Of a stretch of DNA of 64,000 nt, positions 8,881-18,227 are shown one piece after another. The notes under the pieces were generated by a model that did no database searches, was not told where the DNA came from, and saw only the letters and a program-made list of their open reading frames with translations. The DNA comes from Sphingomonas suaedae (GTDB lineage Bacteria > Pseudomonadota > Alphaproteobacteria > Sphingomonadales > Sphingomonadaceae), in assembly GCF_007833215.1 (NCBI RefSeq), contig NZ_CP042239.1, forward strand, positions 744,001-808,000, in the 5' to 3' direction. A program made the position numbers and the translations under genes. Positions within the stretch are counted from its first letter, which is position 1. Every line of letters begins with the position of its first letter.

Positions 8881-10137
8881 TCAGCGGGGACGGGTCGCAC
8901 AATCGCCGCACAGGATCCCGCGACCCACACGGCGCACGTTACCGGGCTGCGCCTCACGATCCAGCGAGCGGATCGCGCGCCCGACATCGCCGTTCAGATG
9001 CGCCGAAAGACGGGCAGCAACAAAGGGCGCGGCAAAGGACGTGCCTCTCGCCTTCCTCGCCTTGCCGTCTGTTCCGCCCACCAGCAGGTCGGCGCCGGGC
9101 GCGGCATAATCGATCTTTGCCGCCCGGCCCGCCTCGATCAGCGGACGTCCACGCGCGTCCACTCCGGTAACCGAAATGGCACCGGCATAGGATGCGGGAT
9201 AGGCGGGCGCGGCGGCGGGACCGTCATTCCCAACCGCCGCGACCACCACGGTCCCCAGCTTGCGGGCTGCCACCACGATCCGCGCAAGCAGGGCATTGGG
9301 CGGGCCGACCAGGCTGATGACCACAACCGGCACCTTCTCCCGCGTCATCCAGATCAGCGCGCGTGCAATGGCGGTGGCATTTCCCCCCGCCGGATCCGCA
9401 CCATAGACATCGGCCACGTACAGCCGAGCACGCGGCGCGCTGGCCCGCACAACGCCGTCACCCGTCAGGATTGATGCGATTGCAGCCGCATGATCGTGCG
9501 GGCGAGGTGCGCCTTCGGCAAAGCCCTGTTGACGCGCCAATCCCGGCGTTCGGGCGGAAACCCCGCCATCGATGATGCCGATGCGACCACCGCCGCCCGA
9601 GGGCTTTACCCCGGATATGTTGCGCGGGGCAGACGCCGCGGTCGCTCCGCTCGCAAAGTGAAGCTGATCCGCACTCACATCTTTCCCCCGCGCGATTCCG
9701 CGCAACCTTTTTTCTGCCTTCGCGAGCGCCATGCCGCGCGGCGTGGCAAAGCGGGCATAGCCAACCGCCATCTCGGCAAGATCGACCTGCTCGAGCAGCT
9801 CAAATCCCCGCGCTTGCGCCGCCACGATCGTCTGCGCATCTGCATCAAGCACGATCAGCTCGCCCGCCCGCGCCGCATTGCCGCGCGCGTCCAGCGCGAT
9901 GCGATCGGGATGACGACGAACCAGATCACGCATCCGCGCCGTCTGCGCCTGCACCAGCGCGCGCGCGTCGGAAAGCGTGCGATCGACCTGCGGCGCCAGA
10001 CCCGTCACCCGGTCCACCGCGCCGCCCACGCCGGGCAATTGCGGCGCGGGGATCAGCTGCGCGCTCCCCGGCGTAGCGGCGACGAACAACGTCAAGCCAA
10101 TCGCACCGATCCGGGTCATAGGTCCGCGTCCAAGCAT
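8881..10137 (-). CDS. Secreted S8 (subtilisin-like) serine protease
   Basis: A 418-residue subtilase. The start at 10137 was chosen over a much longer open frame because AAGGTG lies 6 bases upstream and an export signal follows directly (TRIGAIGLTLFVAATPGSA). Residues about 40-170 form a pro-region-like domain. The catalytic triad is visible: Asp190 in GIIDGG, His216 in HDHAAAIASIL (the usual HGTHVA is altered) and Ser367 in GTSFAAP, with the oxyanion Asn304 in AVGNDGP. The protein ends CGDC. It is divergent from an ECF sigma/anti-sigma pair, and a strong inverted repeat fills the shared promoter region, so co-regulation is likely. Confidence 0.9.
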   Translation of the reverse strand: MLGRGPMTRIGAIGLTLFVAATPGSAQLIPAPQLPGVGGAVDRVTGLAPQVDRTLSDARALVQAQTARMRDLVRRHPDRIALDARGNAARAGELIVLDADAQTIVAAQARGFELLEQVDLAEMAVGYARFATPRGMALAKAEKRLRGIARGKDVSADQLHFASGATAASAPRNISGVKPSGGGGRIGIIDGGVSARTPGLARQQGFAEGAPRPHDHAAAIASILTGDGVVRASAPRARLYVADVYGADPAGGNATAIARALIWMTREKVPVVVISLVGPPNALLARIVVAARKLGTVVVAAVGNDGPAAAPAYPASYAGAISVTGVDARGRPLIEAGRAAKIDYAAPGADLLVGGTDGKARKARGTSFAAPFVAARLSAHLNGDVGRAIRSLDREAQPGNVRRVGRGILCGDCATRPR

Positions 10138-10167
10138 GTTGCACCTTGTAGACTTGCATTTTTTTCG

Positions 10168-10214
10168 CGTCATGCTGGATGAAACGAACAACGGCATCCG
10201 TTTCATCCATGACG
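10168..10214. promoter_or_regulatory. Large inverted repeat in the protease/sigma-factor divergent promoter
   Basis: The arms CGTCATG(ct)GGATGAAACG (10168-10186) and CGTTTCATCCATGACG (10199-10214) are complementary over 16 bases, with a two-base bulge and a 12-base spacer. The element sits 31 bases from the protease start and 22 bases from the sigma-factor start. It could be back-to-back promoters for the same ECF sigma factor or an operator. Confidence 0.6.
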
Positions 10215-10236
10215 ACAATAGGAGGAATTCGCTTAG

Positions 10237-10719
10237 TTGCGTTTCGAGGATGAATTGCTCGGCCACTTGCCCCGCCTGCGGCGGTTCGCGCATTCGCTGG
10301 CACGCAACGCCGCAGATGCGGACGATCTGCTCCAGGCATCGGTCGAGCGCGCCTTGGCGAAACGCGATCAATGGGAAGCGGGAACGAGACTGGATAGCTG
10401 GATGTACCGGATGATGCGCAATCTGTGGATCGATACCGTTCGCGCCGAGACACGGCGCGGCGAAACGTTCGTTCCCCCCGAGGCCGGCGAATTCGTCGGC
10501 GCGCCGGGCGGTCAGGAAATGACCGTTGAACTCGGCAGGGTCGGCGCAGCGATGCACATGCTGCCGCCCGAACAACGTGAAGCCGTGGCGCTCGTGGTGA
10601 TCGAGGGTTTCGCGTACAAGGAAGCGGCGGAAATCCTGGACGTTCCTATGGGTACGCTGACCTCGCGGCTGGTGCGGGGACGCGAGGCGCTGATGGCGCG
10701 GCTGGGAGAAGCGGCATGA
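10237..10719 (+). CDS. ECF-type RNA polymerase sigma factor
   Basis: A 160-residue group 4 sigma factor. The TTG start is supported by AGGAGG 10 bases upstream. Region 2 is visible at about residues 10-75 (RNAADADDLLQASVERAL, then LDSWMYRMMRNLWIDTVRAE, a typical 2.3/2.4 pattern). Region 4 covers about residues 105-155 (LPPEQREAVALVVIEGFAYK, then AAEILDVPMGTLTSRLVRGR). Its stop overlaps the start of the anti-sigma gene as ATGA. The pair is divergent from a secreted protease, a layout suggesting a cell-envelope response that includes the protease. The inducing signal is unknown. Confidence 0.92.
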   Translation: MRFEDELLGHLPRLRRFAHSLARNAADADDLLQASVERALAKRDQWEAGTRLDSWMYRMMRNLWIDTVRAETRRGETFVPPEAGEFVGAPGGQEMTVELGRVGAAMHMLPPEQREAVALVVIEGFAYKEAAEILDVPMGTLTSRLVRGREALMARLGEAA

Positions 10720-11423
10720 CCGACAAGGACGAAATCCCGGCAGAAACGCTCATGGCCTATGCCGATGGCGAGGTGGACCCGCTGACCGCAAAGCGCGTCG
10801 AACGGGCGATCGCCGCCGATTCCACATTGGCCGAGCGGGTCGATCAGCACCGCGCCCTCACTGCTTCGCTACGCGCCACCTATGCGCCGGTCGAAGCCGC
10901 GCCGCTGCCCAATGCGGTTACGGAAATGCTAACGGAAACCGTCAAGATCGTGCCGTTCCGCGCCCCTACTCCTGTCCGCCGGGAACGCTCGATCTGGATA
11001 GGGGCGGTCGCCGCCAGCCTGGTCGCGGGGCTGATCGCCGGACCGCTGGTCTTCCCCAAGAGGGACCCGGGGATCGCGATCGAAGACGGGCAGGCCGTCG
11101 CGCGTGGCGAGATCGCAACTGTCCTTGGCACGCAGCTCGCCTCCACCCAGAGAGCAGACGCCCCGGTTCGCATCGGGGTGACGTTCAGGGACGGGCAGGA
11201 AAGGCTCTGCCGCACCTTTGTGAACGGCGCGACTGGCGGCATCGCCTGTGCCGAGGGCGATGCCTGGCGCCTCGAGCGACTTTACGGCGGCGTCGCACGA
11301 CAAGGCACCGCCTATCGCCAGGCAAGTTCGGGAGCGGCTGCGATGATGGCGGATGCACAGGCAATGATGCGGGGCGAGCCGCTGGATGCCAATGCGGAAG
11401 CGGCGGCACTCAAGGGCAGATAG
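10716..11423 (+). CDS. Membrane-bound anti-sigma factor
   Basis: Predicted single-pass anti-sigma factor of 235 residues, translationally coupled to the ECF sigma gene (ATGA overlap). The N-terminal cytoplasmic part begins with the pattern LMAYADGEVDPLTAKRVERA, characteristic of sphingomonad anti-sigma factors. It lacks an obvious HxxxCxxC zinc motif. One TM helix lies near residues 90-112 (SIWIGAVAASLVAGLIAG). The C-terminal periplasmic part has two cysteines (RLCRTF and GGIACAEG) and could be the sensor. A role in holding the sigma factor at the membrane is inferred from family and position. Confidence 0.88.
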   Translation: MTDKDEIPAETLMAYADGEVDPLTAKRVERAIAADSTLAERVDQHRALTASLRATYAPVEAAPLPNAVTEMLTETVKIVPFRAPTPVRRERSIWIGAVAASLVAGLIAGPLVFPKRDPGIAIEDGQAVARGEIATVLGTQLASTQRADAPVRIGVTFRDGQERLCRTFVNGATGGIACAEGDAWRLERLYGGVARQGTAYRQASSGAAAMMADAQAMMRGEPLDANAEAAALKGR

Positions 11424-11642
11424 TTGGTTTTTGCTATCGCTGGTGCGATTGCCGAAGGAATTGATCCCGAACCGTCATTAAGCGCCGAAATGCTGTTTTC
11501 CTGCGGTCTGAAACGGTGAGTTCTTCCAGGCTCGAACCGCCGACCTTCTCGGCGTAAACGGGTCGTTTGAGTGCTGGCGCGGAGGCGTTCCAGGCTCGCG
11601 CATCCGACTGGCGAGGCACAGACCGAGAGGCCCCGCACTGCC

Positions 11643-12086
11643 TTACTCTCTGAAGCTCTCGCCCCAGATTGTGTAGATGAATGTGGCCGACCAGGTGATC
11701 AACATAAAACCGCTAAGGGAGACGGTCATTACCAGTAGCCGAATGGCTCCGTGAGCCTCCAGCTGCGTGTAACCCAGGGTGGCGAAGGATACCCCGGCAA
11801 AGTAAAGATAGTCTGCCGCGGTGCTTCCCAAACTTTCGGAGAGAGATCCGTTTCCTGATTGAGATACCAAGAATGCGAGAACGACAGCGGCTAGCGCGAT
11901 CTCAAGGAGGTGCAACATTGCGAGTCCCCAGAAGGTAAAAAGCAGTCCCAGATACCGGTGCTTTTCCTGTCTTGGCTTGGCCCGGCGTATTAGCTCGAGG
12001 CCGGTCATGTGGAGCACGCCGTAGAGGAAAAGCAGGCCGATTCCCCAAGCCAATACCGTGATTTCGCTGGTGGTCATGCGTTGCAT
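11643..12086 (-). CDS. Two-TM potassium-channel-like (Ion_trans_2) membrane protein
   Basis: A 147-residue membrane protein with four hydrophobic stretches (about residues 10-30, 48-74, 91-108 as pore region, 113-139). The pore loop contains FATLGY at residues 101-106, close to the K+ selectivity filter TVGYG but with Leu for Val and no second Gly (TLGYT). The order of TM, pore helix, filter and last TM matches the Ion_trans_2 pore module. No ligand-binding domain is present. Ion selectivity cannot be assured given the altered filter. It stands alone, convergent to the anti-sigma gene. Confidence 0.75.
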   Translation of the reverse strand: MQRMTTSEITVLAWGIGLLFLYGVLHMTGLELIRRAKPRQEKHRYLGLLFTFWGLAMLHLLEIALAAVVLAFLVSQSGNGSLSESLGSTAADYLYFAGVSFATLGYTQLEAHGAIRLLVMTVSLSGFMLITWSATFIYTIWGESFRE

Positions 12087-12465
12087 AATCGCTCTGCGCT
12101 GCCGACGTTCCGAATTCAGCTGAAGGACCGTTGAGCGTCGCTCTGTAGCGGAAATCCGTCTAGCGACATGAGTCAGTTATGGCCCCTGCCTCCAAGTTTG
12201 CCAGCGTTGCAGCCCGGGCGCCCGCGCGCCTCGATTGCTGTTGTTGGGCGACGCCCGGTTTCTCGCCGGTGCGCCGCGGTCCGCCAACTCGAGAACTGAC
12301 TGCCCGACATATCGTAGCGCCGCCGGTGAACAAGTTGCCGGCAGCGTCGGCTTGTGCCTCTGCTCCGTTCGTCGTGAATGCGCGGCATATGGTGTTCGAG
12401 CGGCAGAATCTTAGGACTTTGTTAATACCCGCTGGTGCCCGGTGCAGCGAGCGCCAGGGGGTTCC
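12087..12465. other. Intergenic region before the MHYT-GGDEF-EAL gene
   Basis: No gene supported. Open frames on both strands show no Shine-Dalgarno sequence or protein family features. The region should hold the divergent promoters of the channel gene and the cyclic-di-GMP gene, but I see no clear boxes. Confidence 0.5.
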
Positions 12466-14787
12466 ATGTTCGTTGTTTTGGAATGCGTTAGCCAGCAGCA
12501 CGACGCGCGCTTGGTCCTGCTCGCCCTGCTTGTGGGATCGCTGGGCTGCTTCACGATGTTCTTGTCGCTCGATCGTTCGACCGACTGCCTGGACTCGCGA
12601 AGGTGGTTCTGGATCGCGGTGGCGAGCATCGCCGCAGGCATTGGTGTCTGGAGCACCCATTTCATCGCGATGCTCGCCTATGATGGCCCGACACCTCTGG
12701 GTGTCGATCCGGGCCTCACCATCTCGTCCGTCGTGGTGGCCATCCTGCTATTTTGGGGTGCATTGAAGAGCCTTGGTCGCGAGGTGACTTTCAAAAGTGG
12801 CGCGCTCGGCGGCCTGATCGCCGCTGCGGGGGTGGCCGCCATGCATTTTACCGGAATGGCTGCCGTCATCGCCCCCGCCGTCGTGCGCTATGATTTGCCA
12901 ATGATCTGCGTCGGCTACTTGTTAGTGCTGCTCGCCTTTGCCGCCGCGTTCCTCGCCTTCGGGCGCCTGCGTGGCTGGACCCGTCTGATACTGCCGGCAT
13001 CCCTGGCGGTGGTTGGCGTGGCGAGTCTGCACTTCACCGCAATGTCTGCGACGACTCTGGTGCCGGTGCCCGTTGAGATCACCCACTTCGACCAGACCAG
13101 CGGCTGGTTGGTTCCAGCCATTGTTGCCGCAGGATTGACCCTTCTAGCCCTGGGTTCCGGCGGGGCACTGCTCGATCGCTTGCTGACCGACCTTCGCGGA
13201 ATCGCGGATGCGACGCTGGAAGGACTCGCGATCATCAGCGGCGATCGCATCGTCGAAGCCAACGCGCAACTTGGACGATTGCTCGGCCGTTCCTCCTCCG
13301 ATCTGATCGGCACCGATCCCGCACAATGGCTTGCGCCGAGTGACGGTTTGCCGCTCGACGGCCCGCGCGCTCGCCCGGCTGAGGCGCTGATCAGGCGTGA
13401 GAATGGCGAAGAGCTGGTTGTCGAAATCGCCCCGCACACGGTCGAATATAGAGGCCGCCCTTGCCAGGTCCTTGCCGTTCGCGACCTGACCGATCGGAGG
13501 CGCGCCGAGCGTCAGATCGAACATCTGGCCACGCACGATCCTCTCACCGGTTTACCTAATCGCGTGAAGTTCTCGGCTGTTCTTGAGGATCTGGCGCTCA
13601 GGAACGAGTCCTTTGCGTTGCTTGCGCTGGATCTCGACCGATTCAAGGCGGTAAACGATACCTTTGGACATGCGGCGGGAGACGAGGTTCTTTGCAGAGC
13701 GTCCGGACTCCTCAGCATGAATGTTCGCGACGTCGATCTTGTCGCGCGGGTCGGGGGAGACGAGTTCCTGATTATTCAGCGCGGCGGAACGGAGGCCGAC
13801 GCGCGACAGCTTGCGGCGGAGCTTTTGAGCGAGTTCGCCGAAGAAATGAATGTCGGATTCGGAGGGATGGCTGTCGGAGCAAGTATCGGCATCGCGCTAT
13901 TTCCACGCGACGGCGCCACGCTCGAAGAGGTGCGTCACCATGCCGACGTCGCGCTGTACCAGGCCAAGCAATCTGGACGGGGTGCCGCCTGCTTCTTCGA
14001 TCGCGACCTCGACCGCGTGATAAGGGAACGCCGAAAGATCGAGCGAGATCTTGAGCGCGCGGTCAGCCACGATGAGCTGCGCTTGGTGTATCAACCCATC
14101 GTCTCAACCGTCGACCGACGGGTGACGGGCTATGAAGCACTGCTGCGATGGCAGCATTCCCCGCATGGATTCGTGCCTCCAGACAAGTTCATTCCCATCG
14201 CGGAAGAAACCGGGTCGATAATTCGCATCGGCGAGTGGGCGTTACGGACTGCCTGCACCGAAGCTTCTTGTTGGCCGGATGAGCTCCAGATCGCCGTCAA
14301 TGTGTCTCCCATCCAGATTGAATCCCGCGACTTCACCGAAACCGTAGAGGGCGTTCTGGCCGCCACCGGACTGACACCCAGTCGGCTCGAATTGGAGGTT
14401 ACGGAAAGCGTGATGCTGAGACATAGCGCATCGGCGCTCGCGACACTGCAGCGGCTAAAGGATCGCGGCATCCGGATTGTCATGGATGATTTCGGGACCG
14501 GCTATTCGTCACTGAGCAACTTGCAGGCCTTTCCCTTCGACAAAATCAAGATCGATCGGAGATTTATCGGAGCAATGGAGCAGGATGAAGCGGCACTATC
14601 GGTCGTCCGGGCGGTGGTCGGGTTGGGAACAAGCCTCCGGCTGCCGATTGTGGCAGAGGGCGTGGAGACCGAAGCGCAATATGCCTTTATCATGCGGGAG
14701 GGCTGCGCCGAGGCACAAGGCTTCCTCTTCGGCGCGCCCTCGACGGCCATACAGGTTCAACCAAGGTTGCGCTTGATCGGCGCCTGA
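12466..14787 (+). CDS. MHYT-PAS-GGDEF-EAL protein (cyclic di-GMP synthase/phosphodiesterase)
   Basis: A 773-residue integral membrane signalling protein. The ATG start follows AGGGGG by 4 bases; an upstream GTG in frame is less well placed. The N-terminal seven-helix MHYT sensor shows three motif copies (WSTHFIAML, AAMHFTGMAA, SLHFTAMSA), thought in this family to bind metal and sense O2, CO or NO. A PAS-like segment lies around residues 250-345. The GGDEF domain has an intact active site (ARVGGDEFLI, about residue 430). The EAL domain is also intact (GYEALLRW near residue 557, MDDFGTGYSSL, EGVETEAQ). Both activities are therefore possible; which dominates cannot be told. No neighbouring partner gene is apparent. 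Confidence 0.93.
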   Translation: MFVVLECVSQQHDARLVLLALLVGSLGCFTMFLSLDRSTDCLDSRRWFWIAVASIAAGIGVWSTHFIAMLAYDGPTPLGVDPGLTISSVVVAILLFWGALKSLGREVTFKSGALGGLIAAAGVAAMHFTGMAAVIAPAVVRYDLPMICVGYLLVLLAFAAAFLAFGRLRGWTRLILPASLAVVGVASLHFTAMSATTLVPVPVEITHFDQTSGWLVPAIVAAGLTLLALGSGGALLDRLLTDLRGIADATLEGLAIISGDRIVEANAQLGRLLGRSSSDLIGTDPAQWLAPSDGLPLDGPRARPAEALIRRENGEELVVEIAPHTVEYRGRPCQVLAVRDLTDRRRAERQIEHLATHDPLTGLPNRVKFSAVLEDLALRNESFALLALDLDRFKAVNDTFGHAAGDEVLCRASGLLSMNVRDVDLVARVGGDEFLIIQRGGTEADARQLAAELLSEFAEEMNVGFGGMAVGASIGIALFPRDGATLEEVRHHADVALYQAKQSGRGAACFFDRDLDRVIRERRKIERDLERAVSHDELRLVYQPIVSTVDRRVTGYEALLRWQHSPHGFVPPDKFIPIAEETGSIIRIGEWALRTACTEASCWPDELQIAVNVSPIQIESRDFTETVEGVLAATGLTPSRLELEVTESVMLRHSASALATLQRLKDRGIRIVMDDFGTGYSSLSNLQAFPFDKIKIDRRFIGAMEQDEAALSVVRAVVGLGTSLRLPIVAEGVETEAQYAFIMREGCAEAQGFLFGAPSTAIQVQPRLRLIGA

Positions 14788-15131
14788 GGGCGCACTCGGC
14801 AGATGTGGCGGCGTCTGGGCAGGTCGTGCGCTTCACAAGGAAATCGGTCGGCAAATGGGAGCGCAAGGGGCCGCCTGCTTCCGAGCTTTTGCAATCACGA
14901 GCAGCCCGTCGGCAACCGGCCCATGAGCAGCTTCAGGCTTCCCTCCAACCGCGCCACCAGGAACTTGTTTGTGGGGCCAGCTGGAGGCGAACAATCCGGT
15001 GAAATGCGCACAATTTTGATGAGATTTGAAGCCGCCAGAATGCGCCGTGTGCGACAAAGACTTGCGCCGTGCGCCGGGTTGGTGCTTGCGAAACCTTTCC
15101 TACAGGCCGTGGATCGGGCAATCCTGCCGCG
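14788..15131. other. Intergenic region after the GGDEF-EAL gene
   Basis: No gene or clear terminator seen. A short stretch near 14,905-14,960 (GTCGGCAACCGGCCCATGAG) resembles pieces of the intergenic repeats found further right, but too weakly to call. Confidence 0.4.
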
Positions 15132-15251
15132 ATGGATGACGAGCCCAGATTCAGGCGCATCGGTGAAGCGATCGAATATTGGGTGCTTGCCCTGCTGGTG
15201 GGGTGCGCCTTCATCGCCGGGCTGGTCGGCGCGGTCCGGTCGTTGCTCTGA
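15132..15251 (+). CDS. Possible small single-TM protein
   Basis: A 39-residue frame starting MDDEPRFRRIGEAIEYW, then one strongly hydrophobic helix (VLALLVGCAFIAGLVGAV) ending at Arg-Ser-Leu-Leu. The charged N-terminus plus single TM is a coherent small-membrane-protein pattern, but the ribosome site is weak and no family is recognised. It may be chance. Confidence 0.4.
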   Translation: MDDEPRFRRIGEAIEYWVLALLVGCAFIAGLVGAVRSLL

Positions 15252-15389
15252 GCCTTGCGAGACCTGGTAGCCGTGGGGCGTGAAGCCGGTTCGCCTGCGC
15301 GCAACCGCCCGGCGATCCCGTCACATAGGGCGAAGTTGGTGGATCGCCGGAAGCGCGTATTGCTGACATGAAGGCGCAAGCGCCTTTCT

Positions 15390-15815
15390 TCAGATGATCC
15401 CCGTCTCCATCGCAGCGCGAAGCCGGTCCTTCAGTTGCGGCACAGCGTCCTCATGCCGCACGAAGTCCAGCAGCGGCATCAACTCCCAGCACTGACCTTC
15501 ATTGCCGAACCTGATGCGCGCAATATCGTCGTGGCCAAGAAACATCGCGCAGAAATAGGTGTCGAGTCCGCCGCTGGTGCTTGGGTGCCGCTCGATCAGG
15601 ATCATGTCCGAGGGGTTCAATTTGAGACCGAATTCCTCCTCGACCTCCCGCAGTCCACCGGTAATCGGCGCTTCATCGCCCTCTCGCCCACCACCTGGCA
15701 GATCCCACATCCCGGGAAACGGGATATCGGGTTTGTCGTCTCGAAGGTAGGCGACGATATGCCCGTCATGGATCAGCGCGACCTTCGTGCCGCTAAAGGC
15801 TGTCCCGTCCCACAT
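15390..15815 (-). CDS. NUDIX hydrolase
   Basis: A 141-residue NUDIX-fold pyrophosphohydrolase, probably hydrolysing a nucleoside diphosphate linked to another moiety. The start MWDGTAFSGTK was chosen because CAGGAG lies about 8 bases upstream and the Nudix box then falls at the usual position. The box is intact: GGGREGDEAPITGGLREVEE followed by EFGL, matching G-x5-E-x7-REVEEE-x-G. The preceding GMWDLPGG is also typical. Substrate is unknown. It lies at the left edge of the accessory island. Confidence 0.9.
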   Translation of the reverse strand: MWDGTAFSGTKVALIHDGHIVAYLRDDKPDIPFPGMWDLPGGGREGDEAPITGGLREVEEEFGLKLNPSDMILIERHPSTSGGLDTYFCAMFLGHDDIARIRFGNEGQCWELMPLLDFVRHEDAVPQLKDRLRAAMETGII

Positions 15816-16653
15816 GCCGATGCTCCTGCGGTGAACGCCGGTACCTGATAGCGCAGTGGGGACGGTGCGATCTACCGTTACGCATCGCGAGAATGCCGAC
15901 GCGAATGCGCGCCATCCGATCCCGGGCGGGCAAGCCGCGCTTCGACAAGCGAGCGCTGATGGGTTCACACCGTATGTTCCGAGGATTTGCACCTCGCGCG
16001 CACGGCGCGCGCGACCGCCGCTCTAGGGCGCTGATCCCGCCCCCGAGCCCCTCGCGGGTCTCGGCCATGCGGTGACGATCGGCTGGCGGGGCCAGCGCAG
16101 CTGGCCGGACATGGCGCGGGGCTGATGACGCACGCTGCCGGACGACGGCAGGCTCTCCCAAATCTGCGTTTGCGAGACCCCGCGTCGCCGGACAGGGTGC
16201 GGCGCCCGATCGCGGCCCCGCTGGCACACCGCCTTGCGGCCGGGCGGCGCGCCCGGTTTCGCGCCGGACGCCATGCCCCGTCCGGGCTGCGAAGCCCGGT
16301 TCGCCGCCGCTGATCCGGCCGACGCGTTGCGGAGTGCCGGTTTCCTGTTGCCGCCGGGTCGACGCGCCCGGCGGAAGGGATGCGGTCGCCGCGCGTTCGC
16401 GCGGCGGCGTTGCTCGTGGCCTCTCCCGTTCAAGCGGGGATGGGCGGCGCGCCCTGCTAGGCGCGGCCGCGGGGCCGGCAAGCCGCTGCGCGGCTCCTCC
16501 ACTGCGTTCCGGCCCGGCCACCCCGTCGCTGCGCGCCGGGGACCCCGGACCGGGTGCAGGCCCCGCTCGTTGCCGCGCCTTTCCGGTCGCTCGTGCCGCC
16601 CACCCCCACTTTTCCGGGGAGGCCTTGTGCGGGGCGGGGAAGGAGTGACCGAC
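15816..16653. other. Very GC-rich region at the left edge of the accessory island
   Basis: No gene is supported in these 838 bases. Long frames on both strands here are Arg/Pro/Ala-rich shadows of high GC. The right half leads into the ArdC gene and probably carries its promoter. I looked for a tRNA gene or an attachment-site repeat near 15,850-16,050 and could not identify either. The true left junction of the island may lie here. Confidence 0.45.
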
Positions 16654-17688
16654 ATGCTTGCAACACGCCGTTCTGCCCGGACTGCCCGCCACACCCCCAC
16701 AGGGGCGTCGATGTCGACACGGAGCGCCGCAGCGAGCCGCTGCGGCGGTGCTGCAGGGGCGCGCGGATCGGCCCATGCGCAGCAGCCGCGCCGCGACCTG
16801 TATGCCGAGGTCACCGCGTCGATCATCGCGCAGCTCGAAGCCGGGCGCGTGCCATGGGTCCAGCCTTGGGGCAGCGATGCCGCGACCGGGGTCGCCATGC
16901 CGCGCAACGCGCTCACCGCGCGCAGCTATTCGGGGATCAATGTCCTGATCCTGTGGGGCGCGGTCATCGAACAGGGCTGGCCCTCGCAATGCTGGCTCAC
17001 CTTCAAACAGGCGGTCGAGGCGGGCGGGCGCGTGCGCAAGGGCGAGCGCGGGACCGGGGTCGTTTATGCGGACCGCTTCATCCCCGAGGGCGAGAAGCAG
17101 CGCGCGGCGCGCGAGGGCGGCGACGCCAAGGCGGTGCCGTTTCTCAAGCGCTTCACATTGTTCAACGTCGCGCAGTGCGAAGGGCTGCGCCCCGGCCTTG
17201 CCGACGACGCCCCGCCGCTGCCCGAGCGCGACATCGTGCCGGTCGCCGAACAGGTGATCGCAGCGTCGGGCGTCACCTTCAGGATCGGGGGGGCGCATGC
17301 CTTCTACGCGCCCGCGCAGGATGTCGTGCAGGTGCCGCCGCAGCCCGCATTCTTCGAGCAGATCAACTATTACCGCACCGCGCTGCACGAGCTGACCCAC
17401 GCCACCGGCCACCCCTCGCGGCTCGCGCGCCAGATCCTCAACCCGTTCGGCTCGAAGGACTATGCGCGCGAGGAACTGGTCGCCGAACTCGGATCGGCAT
17501 TCCTGTGCGCCGCGCTCGGGATACAGTCGACCGTGCGCCACGCCGATTATCTCGGCGCGTGGCTCGCGGTGCTCAGGGAAGACAATCGCGCGATCTTCCG
17601 CGCCGCCTCGCAGGCGAGCAAGGCCGCCGACTGGCTGCTCGCCCGCCATGCCGAGGCGTGCGCGCGGGAGGCTGCGCCATGTGCCTGA
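16654..17688 (+). CDS. ardC: ArdC-type antirestriction protein / ssDNA-binding zincin metallopeptidase
   Basis: A 344-residue protein of the ArdC family, found on conjugative plasmids and integrative elements, where it protects incoming DNA from restriction. The ATG follows AAGGAG by 9 bases. The N-terminal half (about residues 50-190, beginning RRDLYAEVTASIIAQLEAGR) matches the ssDNA-binding domain. The C-terminal half carries the zincin motif HELTHATGH with a downstream glutamate in REELVAELGSAFL. The first 40 residues are Arg/Ala-rich and probably disordered. It overlaps the DUF2958 gene by 10 bases. Family assignment is firm; the antirestriction role here is inferred. Confidence 0.9.
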   Translation: MLATRRSARTARHTPTGASMSTRSAAASRCGGAAGARGSAHAQQPRRDLYAEVTASIIAQLEAGRVPWVQPWGSDAATGVAMPRNALTARSYSGINVLILWGAVIEQGWPSQCWLTFKQAVEAGGRVRKGERGTGVVYADRFIPEGEKQRAAREGGDAKAVPFLKRFTLFNVAQCEGLRPGLADDAPPLPERDIVPVAEQVIAASGVTFRIGGAHAFYAPAQDVVQVPPQPAFFEQINYYRTALHELTHATGHPSRLARQILNPFGSKDYAREELVAELGSAFLCAALGIQSTVRHADYLGAWLAVLREDNRAIFRAASQASKAADWLLARHAEACAREAAPCA

Positions 17689-18104
17689 TCCCGCCCGACC
17701 TCATCGTGGCGCTGCGCGCCAACGATAGCAACCGCCACGCCGCGATGGCGGCAGGTGCGCCGACCCCCGACCCGGTGCCTCTGGTCAAATTGTTCAACCC
17801 GTGCGGCGCGGCGACTTGGCTCGCGAGCGAACTCGATGGCGATGGCGACACGCTGTTCGGCCTTGCCGACCTTGGGTTCGGCTATCCCGAACTGGGCTGT
17901 TTCTCGCTGCGCGAAATCGGCGCGGTGCGCTTGCCCTTTGGTCTTCGCATCCTGCGCGATCCTGACTTTTCGACCCGCTTCCCGCTGTCGATCTGGGCCG
18001 ATGCCGCGCGGCGCAGCGGCGGCATCGTCGGCGCGCAGCGGCTGCTCGACTTTGTCGGCAGCGCCGCAGCCCGGCGCGATCCCGAGCTTCCGCCCTCGCC
18101 ATGA
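17679..18104 (+). CDS. DUF2958 domain protein
   Basis: A 141-residue protein starting MCLIPPDLIVALRAN and containing DPVPLVKLFNPCGAATWLAS, with DTLFGLADLGFGYPELGCF and LREIGAVRLPFGL following. These are hallmarks of the DUF2958 family. Members accompany ArdC-like genes on plasmids and ICEs in Proteobacteria, and their biochemical function is not known. Its start lies inside the end of the ArdC gene, so the two are probably translationally coupled. Confidence 0.9.
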   Translation: MCLIPPDLIVALRANDSNRHAAMAAGAPTPDPVPLVKLFNPCGAATWLASELDGDGDTLFGLADLGFGYPELGCFSLREIGAVRLPFGLRILRDPDFSTRFPLSIWADAARRSGGIVGAQRLLDFVGSAAARRDPELPPSP

Positions 18105-18227
18105 GGCGCGGTCGCGGGGCCGCGTCGCCACAGGCTGCGGCGCGGCCCTGAATGCAGGCGGCGATCCGCCGCCATCTCTCCGGCGCGCGCGCCTGTGGCG
18201 CGGGCCGGACCACCAAGGAGCAGACCC

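Noticed and set aside
12160..12660. Minus-strand frame of 166 codons before the GGDEF-EAL gene
   Set aside because: No Shine-Dalgarno sequence, mixed composition, and overlap with the well-supported start of the MHYT protein.
15816..16653. Searched for a tRNA gene or direct repeat that could be an island attachment site
   Set aside because: No cloverleaf could be drawn and no matching repeat was found near the right edge at 41,356-41,870.
16554..18104. A 516-codon frame overlapping ardC and DUF2958
   Set aside because: Only its last 141 codons (DUF2958, from 17679) look like a protein; the rest is an Arg-rich shadow of ardC.
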